Shown piece by piece: positions 22,977-34,915 of a DNA stretch of 64,000 nucleotides (its first letter is position 1; the number at the start of each line of letters is the position of its first letter). The DNA comes from Straminergon stramineum. Lineage: Eukaryota; Streptophyta; Bryopsida; Hypnales; Calliergonaceae. The stretch is taken from NCBI GenBank assembly GCA_963920665.1, contig OY987265.1, positions 7,445,001 to 7,509,000 of the forward strand. The letters run 5' to 3'. The notes beneath the pieces are model-generated. The model saw only the letters and a program-made list of their open reading frames with translations, was not told the DNA's origin and ran no database searches. A program made the position numbers and the translations under genes.

Positions 22977-25900
22977 CTGCACATAAAAGGAAAGGTGACA
23001 TTAAAAACTCAAAAGATTATTTGAATACTTGAAACAACAAAACAACTACTATGATAGTACTTGGATAATTTGTAGTGATTTGTGTGAGACTCTCAAATTC
23101 TCACATACAAAATACAATGTCCAATGATCGTGTTTTTCTATTCATCAAGAAGTAGAAGCAAATTTTTTTAGGAACTACATGGACGTAACGTTGGAACTTT
23201 CACGCCAAACTATTAAAAAAACATCTAGAAATTCGAGGACTAATAAATATGAACTCAATGTTGACCTTGAAAGAAAAAATAGAAGAACATCGAATTTAAA
23301 TGAGGTCATAGTACATGATAACCTTTCACTTCAACAAATCAATCTATGTTGGTGCATCTCACACTCCACTACTACATGTCCATCAAAAATAACATAGTAC
23401 GGTACATGCTGCAATTCCTTAGGTAAAAGTAGTACCACTACTCCCATCTATTTTCCACTCATTCATTTTGATGTTGGCTACATTTGTTAGAACACATTTG
23501 ATTGTAGAATTCTTTTTTAGTACTTGTAACTAGTACTTACTATTCCAACTATTATAGAAATTCATCAAAAAATAATACACATTTCAATGCACAACACACA
23601 TGACATTGTGTTAGGTTGTGAAATAAAACAATTACACAAGTAGGGGACATTCTAGAACGATGCATTTCTTTTTTCCATAAAAATTTCCTTGCCCATCAAT
23701 TGTCATAATGAAATACATTGAACTTTGAAAAAATTGTAAATTAGAAGTTTGCATAAAAGAAAATTCATATTTATGCATTTTCCTTTGTGTCAAAAAAAAT
23801 TCTATTGATGCAGTACCTACTTCTATGTATGCCTCAATTGTGGATTGAAATTTAATAAGCTCTTTATACAAAAATATACTAATTACTAGATGCAAGCTTC
23901 AACTTCAAAAATGAAGACATGACATTCTGCAAAATTGCAATTCTATGTGCTATTCAATAGCAACTGAAAAAAGAATTGAACTTTTCTTCAAAGAAAAAAG
24001 CATTCATTCTTCATACTTTCCAATGTTCTAACTATAAAATTTCGAAATTGCTTCCACCCAATTCTCTACTACTCCCTTTCAACTTCATATGCTTTTATAT
24101 GTTTTGAAAATACAGATTCAGAAGCACATCCCCTTATACTTTAATTTACGAATTCCAATGTTCATTCCTACATTAAAATGCCAAACAACTACGTACTGTA
24201 CTCAAACTTAGAGCAATACAATTCCATCTTTAAAATTGACAGTATAGAAAATAATGTTTTTGGAGTACCTTCTACATGATTGTCCCTTGCTTTAGAAACA
24301 GTCAGTTGCCACACAACACATGAAATCCTACTGGTACTTTTCTATGATTTCTTCTTGGACCCAGTTCACGCCTTCTCTACAAAGAAAAGACATAGCCTCA
24401 TTCAATATAAAAAATTTCGATATTACTTTCCATATAGGCAATGAATTAAAGAACCAAACAAAAAATCCTATATGAAGTCCTAAATCTTTCCTACTAGACA
24501 ATTGCATTAAAGAACTAGAATCATCTCTAATTTCCAAACCATACATTGCAAATATTGTATATGACAATGTTAGAACACACTTCCTAGAGGTAATGAAAAA
24601 TTTGAAGTACGTAGATGGACAATAATTGATGATTAAAACAATTACAAGTACTAAGTTAGAAGTGGGACTATTTACACAAATCTTCTTTGCACTTCTCTTA
24701 CACTACAATTATGAACAAATGCCTTATGCTATCAACACTTGATTCAATTACGGATGTTCATCCATTATAATCAAATTAAGCCAACTAAAACCAAAGTGAC
24801 ACTCAAGTACTCAACAATGGTTTTGATGTAAGCACACTGGAAGGAGTGGATGAAGGTTCAATAGTTGGAAGCAATAATTTCATTACCATTGATATAATTA
24901 TCCTCTATTACTGAATATACTAAAAAAATCAATAAATCTTTTCAATGGACTACTTAAATTGAATAGCAACTATTTGATCAACTGCATAAATATTTAAAAT
25001 TTCAAACTAGCTTCATTCATCCATTTGCAAGACAACATTCACCCTCATGATGATACCAAAACTGAGTGTCTATAATTTAGAATTGAATATATGTGTACAC
25101 AATGGCTACTATAGTCGTTGTGTGCCTCTCTATAAATTACTTCTAAGTTCAACAAAAAACAACTTTCATGGAAGACAAGGTCTAATTCCCACCAACAAGG
25201 CAACAAAGTTACAATGAATGCCAAAGGTAAGACTCTAGTCCTATGTGAACAATGAATGTCGAACTAAGCTACCACAGTTCTTTTTTAAAGACCATGGAAC
25301 TTTAGTATAGACTAAGAAGTGTGATTTCAAATCTTCTCATTTATTTGGCAACAAATGGAAGGACTTTCATTAGGTTGACGTTACTGCTTCACATCATGAA
25401 AACTGAACATTTATCATTTACCAACGATCCTAGAATAGGTTTAAGAAAATTAGCCAAATGTTCAATTTGAGAAGATTTCTTCGAATTCAACACTGAGGGC
25501 CTAAAAAACAAAGCAGAAATTGAACGAAGTTCAGCTAGTCCTCGGATAGCTGCATAGCACTCAATCACCTTAAGAAGTTGTTACTAGTAGCAGCCACAAC
25601 CTTTTTCTAGTATGTTATTACATAGAACAAATGCAACCCCTACACTACATGCATGCTAGGCTGCAAACCTGCTAACACTATCCATCGTAATCATGTTCTC
25701 TGTTTAACTTCATATATAAACAGTTACTTCTACTGTTAAGCCCCATCAAAGCCAAGTTGAAGAGCACATTACGTGAGTTTTCATCCGACAACTAGGGAAA
25801 TGAGCAGCAGATTAGTAGAACAGAGGATAATAGTCGCAATAATCCCAATACTATTTGGAAAATGTGAAAGCATAACGACAAATGTGTTAATCTTTTCTTG

Positions 25901-26219
25901 AATTTCAGTTTACATTTGGGAAGATTTTTAATTCACTAAGTGAATTGTTTTATTATGTCTCTGATCAATGAAAGGAGGATATAAGAGACTGGGGTTTATA
26001 ATATTTGCTTTTTTTCATCTCTCCAGAAACTGCCACATTCATTGGTTCAAATCAGCTCTTCATTTACTTTTAGTTTCGGATGTCCTATATATGGAGAGAA
26101 CTAGGGATTTCAGATTTCCGTTCTCAGTTCTCAATCCTGTCGGCTAGTCACATCAAATTTTCGTATCCGTGCACATGTCCTTGTTCATTTTTCAATTGCG
26201 TTATAAAGGAATGAGATTA
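22977..26219. other. AT-rich interior of the 17.3-kb element, probably long intron
   Basis: No reading frame could be supported. The 3' end of an intron of the leftward pseudogene lies at its left edge, so part of this stretch is likely intronic. Upstream exons and the promoter were not located. Confidence 0.4.
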
Positions 26220-27267
26220 CAGTTTGCATCATAGATTCGACAGAGGAAATCGCAACAGATCTCATAGCGGCCATTGCAGCACGTGGACAGAGCATTGAAT
26301 CGTATCAACTACTTGGAGAGGGAGAAAGACAAAGGAATTCCAAAGTGCACAATACTTCAGGTGAAATCAGTAGAATAAGTAGGTCCCTTCCATTACAAAA
26401 TCTCAGTTGTAGAATTCTGAAATGATATTTATACTAACTAGCAAATTAATTTCGTTTGCACTTCCTGTTTCCATTCCAATTCCTGATGTTGTAGTGCCGG
26501 TGTCTCTGTATACACATCAAACTCTCGAAGTACCGAAATCTCACCTTTCCGAATAGGCTTCACAAATACCGTGACATTCACACTCACTGAATGCAGTAGT
26601 AGTGGAGACACGGAACAAGAAATTCAAGAACATGTGCGAGTTGAGCAATGAAACGGAGCACAGTTTTGGTTTGGTTTTTCCCTGACATCATACTGATTTC
26701 CAACGAAAACAAAGGGACTAAGTTGCGGAAGAAGGATCTTACAAACTTCAAAGCAGGAAGTTAGAAGTACTACGGAGGACACATTCGACAGGTAAAGTCA
26801 ATGAAACTACAAGCCTTGGTGAAAATGCCAACTCTAATCCAAGTTTTTTCGGAGATTCCTACGTCACTCCTTCCAACGAAGCACTGATGCAAAGTCTATT
26901 GTCTACAGGACATACAAAACAAGAAGAAATGAAGCAAGAAACAGGCACGGGAGTCAGACCATGACAGAAGACCCCAAGCATTGTGTGGCACAGGAGGACA
27001 CAACGATTACAGGGCGGCACGATTGGCGACAAATCAATGAAAAATCAACGGAGCTCTACAACGAAGGGAAGATATTGTATCTCGAAATCCAGGTAATACA
27101 ACATGTACCTGGCTTTTTGATGAAGTCTACAAAGTCGTGAAGCAATCGTGGTCTTCCCTATAGATGTGCTGCACCAACCACGAATCTCCACTACGTGAAC
27201 TACGGGGACGCATGTCAGAATTTGCAGTGCCGAAGCACAAGGTGCGGCGAAGTCAAGAGGAGTGAAC
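26220..27267 (+). pseudogene. Possible third coding remnant, function unknown
   Basis: GC rises here relative to the flanks. Consecutive open stretches in shifting frames look protein-like. About 67 codons run from 26222 (with STEEIATDLIAAIAARG). About 78 codons end near 26963 (Ser/Asn/Thr/Gln-rich). An ATG frame at 26960 contains RHDWRQINEKSTELYNEGK. A following stretch contains WLFDEVYKVVKQSW with one stop. No family is recognised and each stretch alone is short enough to be chance, so this is tentative. It could instead be exons of a gene with introns. Confidence 0.3.
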
Positions 27268-27293
27268 AGTATTTTGAAATTTTTTTGGTTGAA

Positions 27294-27507
27294 GAGTGAC
27301 CCTCTGCACGCGCAGAGAGTCACTGTTCCTTTTTATTTTTCTATTCCTTTAGAATTTCTAGCATTTCCAAGGTTCGTCATGAACAGTGACCCTCCGCGCA
27401 CGTGGAGGGTCACTATTCCTACCAATTCTATATTTCGTCACCGGAGTTCTCTTTCCAGGGGCTCTCATGAACAGTGACCCTCCGAGTGTGCGGAGGGTCA
27501 TTGTTCA
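27294..27507. repeat. Three palindromic hairpins at about 87-bp spacing
   Basis: Each hairpin has the form GAACAGTGACCCTCC, a short GC-rich loop, then GGAGGGTCACTGTTC. They lie at 27294-27328 (variant arms), 27381-27418 and 27469-27507. Arms of about 15 bp pair almost perfectly while the loops differ (for example GCGCACGT and GAGTGTGC). The stems are kept while the loops vary, which suggests selection or gene conversion on the stem. A fourth copy is at 28505-28542. Confidence 0.8.
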
Positions 27508-28197
27508 TGAGGGCTCCTCCTTCTCTCCTACAATGAAGTTGGAGAACAAAGCAATTCAAGAAACGAGGACTAAGTAGGATAAAGTAGGACTGTGTAGAAC
27601 CATTCCTGCTTTAAGTTCCACTTTTAATTTCTAGTGATCGACGTACAAACATTCCTCTAGAGTCTAGAGTCCAGACCAACGTGAGTACACAATAGCAGAC
27701 TGTAGAAAGGTCTGATTATATTTCTGGAGGCCTGGCCGGGACTTAGTTTAGTGTTTAAACTTATCTTCTCTTACATGTAGGACTAGACGTCACTTGCACA
27801 GAAACTGGAAGCTTCAAGCACTGATCGAAACTGAAACTAAGTAATGGATGGCAAGTAATGTTTCTGCCAGAGTAAACTTATTTCTACTGCAGTCATGAGT
27901 TTAATTAATTAATTCCGCGCCAACTTATAGAATGGATCGACGACGCTGGAGGACTTGCGCACCACCAAAAGGTCAAAGCTTCTGGATGCGTGCAAGCTAT
28001 TGGTAGTTCGGTACACACACGCGAAAAGCCGGTTTAATTTGTAGAGCCACCTTCAGTTCACTACTACGTGATTCTTCTTGGCATAGCACCGCATTTTGCA
28101 CTGCACTGACACTACCATACTCCGGGGCTCCCAATAGCAAGTTACAGTAATTGAGGAGGTCCGCAAATCTACCATTCACAATAACAGGCTAGGGTTA

Positions 28198-28870
28198 GGG
28201 TTTGTTACCTGAATCTATTACAATCTGCCGTAGCGCAATGATGAGAAGTTCAATCTCGATCACTCTCAACGCGGCGTGGTGATCAAAAGTTCGATGTTGA
28301 TCAATATTTGTTGCTTCCTATGTAGATGGTTACTACATTTTCAAACAAACCGAATGAGATAATTATGGATTACAAATCGCATAGATTTACAAGCCTGTAG
28401 CAGAAAGAGGGCAACGAGAAGCCTTTCTGTATTTCGCACGGAGGTTCACTGAGCACTCCAATTCTATATTTCGTCACCAGAGAAGCCTTTCCAGGGGCTC
28501 TCGTGAACAGTGACCCTCCGTGCGTGTAGAGGGTCACTGTTTATGAAGGCTCCTCTTCCTCTCCTACAATGAAGTTGGAGAACAAGGAAATTCAAGAGAC
28601 GAGGATTGTGTAGGATAAAACAACAAGCTTCGGTAGGGTTTGTTACTTGAATCTGTCGCAGCGCGATGATGAGAAGTGCAATTTGGATCATTGCTAGTTT
28701 GTCTCAGCATAGCACAGCGATGATAATTTTGATGCTGATCAGTGTTTGCCGCTTCCAATGCAGATGCTTTTTGCATTTGAAAAGGAATTGAATTAGCTAC
28801 TTTCGGATTACAAATCCTGTAGTTGTACAAGCCTACAGCAGAAACAGTGCAACAACTAGAAATTCCAACG
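28198..28870. repeat. Tandem duplication and fourth hairpin in the element centre
   Basis: The block from 28198 (AGGGTTTGTTACCTGAATC) recurs from about 28636 with moderate divergence. Within it, 28450-28620 is a direct repeat of 27420-27595 and includes the fourth GACCCTCC hairpin at 28505-28542. Together these show repeated local duplication in the middle of the large element. Confidence 0.65.
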
Positions 28871-29419
28871 AAGAGAATAGTGAATTCTCAACAACGGAAG
28901 GGAAAAGAAGAACACCTGCACTGCGTTGATAGGACAATTTGAAACTAGTCAGTCGTGCTACAATCTCCAGCGTCATTACCTTCGGAGAATCGAAAAGATG
29001 GATAGAAATCTCCGGTGTCTAAGTCGAAGCAACTCTAAGCGACCTCTGTTTGAAAAGAGGTCGTTGCGAAGCGCAGGAGCAGAACTTAACTTGAACGTTT
29101 ACGGTTTCGTCCACGTCTCCCAAGTGTAGCATACTCAAATGCTAGGAAGTTCCCGTTAGGATTTGCAGTACAGTACGAGTCAGGGATGAATGTCTTCGAT
29201 CTGCCAACCCTAATCCTATAATCCAGATGTTTTCATTAGCTAGTTTCGTTGGACAACAATGAAATTGAAGTTAAAGGTGTTCTTCGGTAGTTATAAGGAA
29301 AAAATACTCATTGTGGTTAGAATCAACACTATGTACTCATCCCATTGCTTAAGTTTTTTCTTTTTTTTCCCATGTAAAGAGAGGTGTGAGAAACAATGAG
29401 AACATATGAAATTATATTT
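28871..29419. other. Unassigned sequence inside the 17.3-kb element
   Basis: Moderately GC-rich to about 29.2 kb, then AT-rich. A 67-codon plus-strand frame at 28926-29129 is not recognised and is too short to call as a gene. Confidence 0.4.
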
Positions 29420-29770
29420 TTTTGACAAAGTATGAATTTCCTAAGAATTTTTGAAGTGTTCAGGCCATCATGGCCCAAAAGAGTCTGTAGACTACCCCAG
29501 AACCAAAAAAATTTGTATCCATCATACTCATGTTACACACCTAGAGTAATCACAATAATTTGTAAAGTGTAAGGCATAAGAAAATCACTTCCTACAAAGA
29601 AATTACACTGAAAAGTTCGAAGTTCATAATGTAGTCACTAATCACTCTATTTCTGTCAAATAAGACATTGATTGTGGTCCAAATCTCATTTAGTAAAGAA
29701 ACCCATGATGCGGTTTGAAGAAACCCATAATGGGGTCATTCCATAGGTGTACACCGTGGGTCATCTGACC
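29420..29770 (-). repeat. Right arm of the 350-bp inverted repeat pair
   Basis: Reverse-complement partner of 17115-17470; the alignment continues through CAAATCTCATTTAGTAAAG and CATAGGTGTACACCGTGGGT. No terminal repeats were found that would name the family. Confidence 0.65.
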
Positions 29771-31714
29771 AGAATGGGTTGTTTTACCTTGAACATTTTG
29801 AGGTTTATTCGCTTTGTATGGGCATCATTTGATCTTGCTACAATGAAGTTCATTAGAGAAGCACGAATGTGCATGGTAGTTTCTCAAGTAGTAGGCACAG
29901 CTGACTTTTCATGGGGTGAAATTGAAACCATTTTATTGAAAAATTAGATCATAGATACAAAATCATGTAGAGATTGCAAAAAATGTCCATAATGTTATGA
30001 TTAGAAATTCATAGGACATGTCATTTTTAGTGCAAGTGAAAAATTGAACATGTCTTTCTTCTAGAAATATACTATGAGTTTCCTCAAAGTAAGATACCTT
30101 CCATATTTTCCTATTCCATGGCATAACTGTAGTTCTAGGAAATTCATAAGGATAAGTATTATTTGTCCTTCAATTTCATTTTGTTGGTTCATGGTGTCAA
30201 TGTTGTATACAAAGAAGCTCAGAACTAATAGAGGAAAAGTCCAAAAGAATTTCCAATGAAATATCAATAGAGAAGCACAATTCATATGGAATTATGTGAA
30301 ATATGAATGAAATTCAAGTTTTATTAACCCTTTAGTGCTCGTGGTTGATTTGGGAGGCGAGCACAATTTTTGAAAACAATGTTGACAAAATAAAATTTTG
30401 TTGTTGTTCTAAGGATGAAATCCTAGATGAAATTCAAGTTTTATTAACCCTTTAGTGCCCGTGGTTGATTTGGGGGGTGAGCACAGTTTTTGAAAACAAT
30501 GTTGACAAAGTAAAATTTTGTTGTTGCTCTAAGGACGAAATCCTAGATCAAATCCTATCAATTGGTTCTATAGGGCAGATACTTGAACCAAACAAAAAAT
30601 GAAAGTGATCCAACAGTGCACATGCTTGTAAATAATCTTCAAAGATTGATATCATATCAATCTGCGTTTAGCACTAGGGCTACCGATATGATCTACCACA
30701 ATTGGGCATAAATTTTTTTAAATGATCCAAAAATCAATCAAAAAATTTCCAACTAGTCCTTTCACATATCTAAGTAGTCATTCCTTACATTAAATTTACA
30801 TTTCTTTATGATATTTCACTTGTGAAGGCTTATGACATTTAAGTTTGGATTAGCATAGTTGATGCGTTTTTGCACGCACTCTCTTGAAATTGGTTTTGTT
30901 TGAAGCGTATAAAGATACTCTAATTGTATTATGCCCTAGGTTTTTAGAAATCAAATGTTTTGTGAATAGTAGAAAACTAAATTTTTGTTAAAGAATTATA
31001 CTTAGAAGTAGGACAATCATGTTAAAGGGATGTTCGATGATACTTTCTTCATTTACAGTGTTTGGGTTTACATATTCAATGGCATTTTGAACCGTAAACC
31101 CTAGAACCTTGAACGGTAACCATAATTTTGCATTGAATGTCATGTACATATAGGAAGGTGTAACATAATGATTACAGAAGCAATTGTTTGACACGTTGGT
31201 AGATTAGAATTAATTGAACAAGTAACGTGTCCTCAATTTGACTTCATTATACTTAAAGGCAACGAGTGTGATGTTTTGAAATGTCATTAACTATTGGGAC
31301 GTTAGATTGTCAATGCAAGATATCAGACATGGAATAGTTACATTTGTAAGAAAATGAAAAAAAAACTATGAAGATAGTAAAGAGTAATAAAGTGTTTGAA
31401 GTAGAAGTTCTAATTACAACTTCTGAGGATAGATGTGGCTTCTTCTAGGCCTTCTTATTTACATTTTTTTGGAAGAGATGAAAAAGAACTAGAAAATCGT
31501 TAGCAAGTTTTCTTTGTTGATGTTTTTAAGAGCGTTATTTTGTTTGACTCATGTTTGGTGTTTCTTAAATTCCTTCCAAGTCATGGTACCTCGAATTTAA
31601 ATTTTTTGTATATGTATAGAAACAAATTGAAGGCATATGATAGTAATGGAAAACAAATGCACATTGCATGACATGTGAACAACGGTTGTGCAGAATTGAC
31701 TGAAGGTAATTGCA
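29771..31714. other. AT-rich interior of the element, upstream of the DUF7869 pseudogene
   Basis: No gene is supported apart from the 120-bp tandem duplication listed separately. The promoter of the rightward pseudogene should lie towards the right side of this stretch, but no element was identified. Confidence 0.4.
30308..30547 (+). repeat. Two 120-bp tandem units carrying a TTAACCC motif
   Basis: Units 30308-30427 and 30428-30547 are about 93% alike by eye. Each contains TTATTAACCCTTTAGTG, similar to the outer end of the TTAA elements, followed by GTGGTTGATTTGGG. No matching right-hand end was found, so these look like duplicated single ends, not complete elements. Confidence 0.75.
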
Positions 31715-34700
31715 ATGCAAGCTTTTGGGAGTCCAGTGGTCTTCAATGGCGCAAGTAGTTCAGAGGTTCCAACTGAATGAAGGACCATAGGGGAAAGATT
31801 GACACGTGTGGTACGAGAAAGACTTTTTCAAGAAGAAGACCGTGAACCTATCAATGGAGTCTCCCACACTACGAATGGAATGGTGCAACTTCTTGGGAAT
31901 GATGGGAATGTTGTGGGAGTTGGTGTAGTCGATATAAGTTTCGCATGTGGTGATGAACTTCATCAATTGAAGTTACATCCGTTTGAAATTGCAGTTCGTG
32001 TTATACATGCCTTACACAAAGGAGAATGGGTTGGTGAGGTAGTGGGGAAGTTCCTTATTGATTGCTTAGATAAGGTCATATGGTGGCGCCAATCTTCAAT
32101 CCATTGGGCACATCCTTCAGAAGTGAGGACAATGAATGTTCTTGGAACGGAAAGAGAAAGTTTCACCTTTCTTCCTATTGCAGCACCGGAGTTTGATTTT
32201 CATGACACAGAGGAGAGCTCCACCGCTTCAAATGCGACCCCGCCAAGTCATGGTGAAAGAAGTACAACTGAACAAAGTTCTCCTTTGACACATGAATCCG
32301 AAGCTGGTATTCATGACGGAACAGGAGTACAAGGAATGCCAGTACATACACCTCGAAGAAGGTATTCAATGACAAATTGAAGGGCAAGGGTGAGAAGTCC
32401 AAGAGAATGAGGGGAGTCAGCTAGTGAGAAAGTTACTCTTGAAAGTGTATTGTCTGCGAAGGAGAGAGGAGCATGTAAATGCAATTGTTTACGTGCTGTC
32501 GATGCAAAATATATTTTGGATCAACAGTACATGGCATGGGGTCAAAAGTACGAAGCGAGGGCTAAGTGGATAATGCAAATGTTAAATGCTTTCTACACGC
32601 GCACTGAGGGGCACACAAGAGACAAGTATGTGACAAAATTAGATGGTAGAGTGGTTTGCAATGCTTGCTTTGCCGCGGCATTGGGTTATTCCCAAAGGCG
32701 TTTTAAGCAGTTGAAGACATCACATAACATATATGGCAGAGTGGCACGTATTCATGGAAACACATGTCAAGGGAGGGACAATGCAAAAATGTCAGCTGCT
32801 AGAGAAAGTCTAGACGTTTTTGTGAATGAAGCGGGATGTCAGCAACCCCATTGATCGGTACGGAGGAAAAAGGACAATGTGGTGTTACCATTGATTCTGT
32901 TGCCAATGAATACGAGCAAGTTGGATGTGTTTCAGTATGTGAATGAAGAAGTGAAGAAACTTGTGGACGGAATTGAATTGTCCATGAGCTCATTTCGTCG
33001 TCTTTGGCGGAAAGAGTTCCCACATGTGCAAATTCCCCCATTCTCAAGATTCTCAAAGTGTTACCATTGTTGGGAGTACAAGTGCGGAATGGAATCCACA
33101 ACAAATGCAGTAGCGAAGGTGAAGATTAAAGAACTGTACATTGTGCACATTCGAATTCAAATGGAAGAGAAAAGAGATTATTGGTTGTTTAAGAGATCTG
33201 CAATGATCACTCCAGACATTTTCATGTGTCTAATTGTGGACGGTATGGATCAAAATACAACCATGATACCGAAGATGAGACAATTTGTGAAGAACATCGA
33301 ATCTCGATTCATGAAGACTCATCTTTGCGGTGTCTTGGTACATGGGATTGGACTGTATGCGGATGTGTGGATAGATGGTCACCACAAGCATGATAGCAAT
33401 CAAGTCATAACGTCAATTATGAACGTAATATGTGACGTGAAGCGTAGGAAAGGATCATTGCCATCGACGTTGAGGATTCAAGCTGATAACACCACAAGGG
33501 AGAACAAAAATATCTATATGTTTGGCATGTGTGCCACACTAGTTGGGCTTGGTTTTTTCAAGGAAGTTCATCTCTGCTTTTTGATAGTGGGACACACGCA
33601 TGAGGACATTGATTAGAGATTCAGTGTAATTTCAAATGTCCTAAAGAGGAGAGATATAGATATACTAGATGAGATGCTGGAGTTGGTGGAAAAAGGGACA
33701 TCTTATACTGAGGCTTTTACGAGTGCTTGCAAGCTTGAACACGTTCGCGATTGGAAGGCATTTATCACACCTCATTTGCTACGGGGTGGGGATCAATTGA
33801 CAGGGATAACATTTCCACACCATATGAGGTTTTACGTAGAAAATGGGTTGGTCCATGTACAACACAAACATTTTAGTTCTGATGAGTGGGGCCCATCAAA
33901 TGGACATTTGTGTTTGAACTCACTACCAAGTTTATCAAACAAACCAAACCTCGCGGAGGTGTTTGCAGCTAATCACAGAGAATTGAAAGCATTGGACGAG
34001 TTCATTGCATATAAACAAAAGTTAATTTTGCGAGGCGCAGACCGGATGAAGAACATGGAAGTTGTGGACAAAACGAATACATTCAAGGATTATCTTAAAG
34101 ATTTTCCACAACAGAATAGAAAAGGGGCCCATGATTTACTGTTTTGGCCGAGCGATATTTTGAACGAGAACGAGGATGGCAATGTTGTTCCACATGTGGA
34201 GGAAGAAGGTAAAAATTCAAGTGTATTTGCAGATGCAGATGGAAACACAACAAGGACTCCATCTGTAGACTTGATAATGGCAACAATGCCTAATCCAGAG
34301 AGGAGGGGATATTTTGGACCACGAAGGGATAGACCGCCACAAGAAGTATCGCGAAGAGTGACTGGAGGGAGGAATAGAGTTGGAAGTCATCATGCAAGAG
34401 TACAAACAGTACAAGATGCAGATGAAGATCCTTTTCCTCCATTCAATTTAGAGAACGACATTGTCATAGGGCAGTTTGTGGCACTTACTGTGGAGTTGAG
34501 GGAAATAAGAGGAGGGGTACCTTTTTACATTGGAAAGGTATTGGAATTTGGTCAGGGGAGGTGGGCCTCAAAGATGAAAGTCCTCTGGTATTGGCCTTCT
34601 ATGAGATCAAGAGTAGAAGAAGAAGCAGGTTGTAACAGAGTGAAGTACACAAATTGCATGGAATCCACATGGGAACCATCTGGAGAGAGGTTTGCCTGGA

Positions 34701-34915
34701 TTGAGAAGGAAGCTGCTATATATTCATGGATGGATATTCCTCATCGAGGTAGAACTGGTCACGTAGTAGTGTCTAAAATCACAATGCATGGTGTACAAAC
34801 AGAGGACAAAGTGATCATTCCAATTGAGGCTAAACCGCATCTGGTGGAGTACATGGCGATGCAAATGGAGGACCTCGATGACAAACGTCTACAAAATGAT
34901 TTGAATATGTACTAG
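31715..34915 (+). pseudogene. DUF7869-family transposase-like protein, five premature stops
   Basis: One frame from ATG 31715 to TAG 34913-34915 (1,066 codons) with no frameshift. It is interrupted by TGA at 31778, 32378, 32408 and 32852 and TAG at 33614. Each of the five is one C-to-T change from CGA or CAG; at 33614 the family's conserved Gln after HEDID is expected. Residues about 240-380 hold a Cys/His-containing segment (CKCNCL, VCNACF, CYHCWEYKC). The core shows the DUF7869 signature in order: DGMDQ, LVHGIGLY, QADNTTRENKN and VGHTHEDID. The C-terminal part contains FYIGKVLEFG and VLWYWP, reminiscent of a BAH/chromo-like reader (by eye). DUF7869 proteins are widespread in plant, algal and invertebrate repeats and are thought to be transposase-like; biochemistry is unknown. 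The gene is probably recently inactivated. Confidence 0.8.

Noticed and set aside
31778..33616. Stop-codon recoding or U-to-C RNA editing as explanation for in-frame stops
   Set aside because: U-to-C editing is known for organellar transcripts of some seed-free plants, not nuclear transposon genes; ordinary C-to-T decay explains the pattern.
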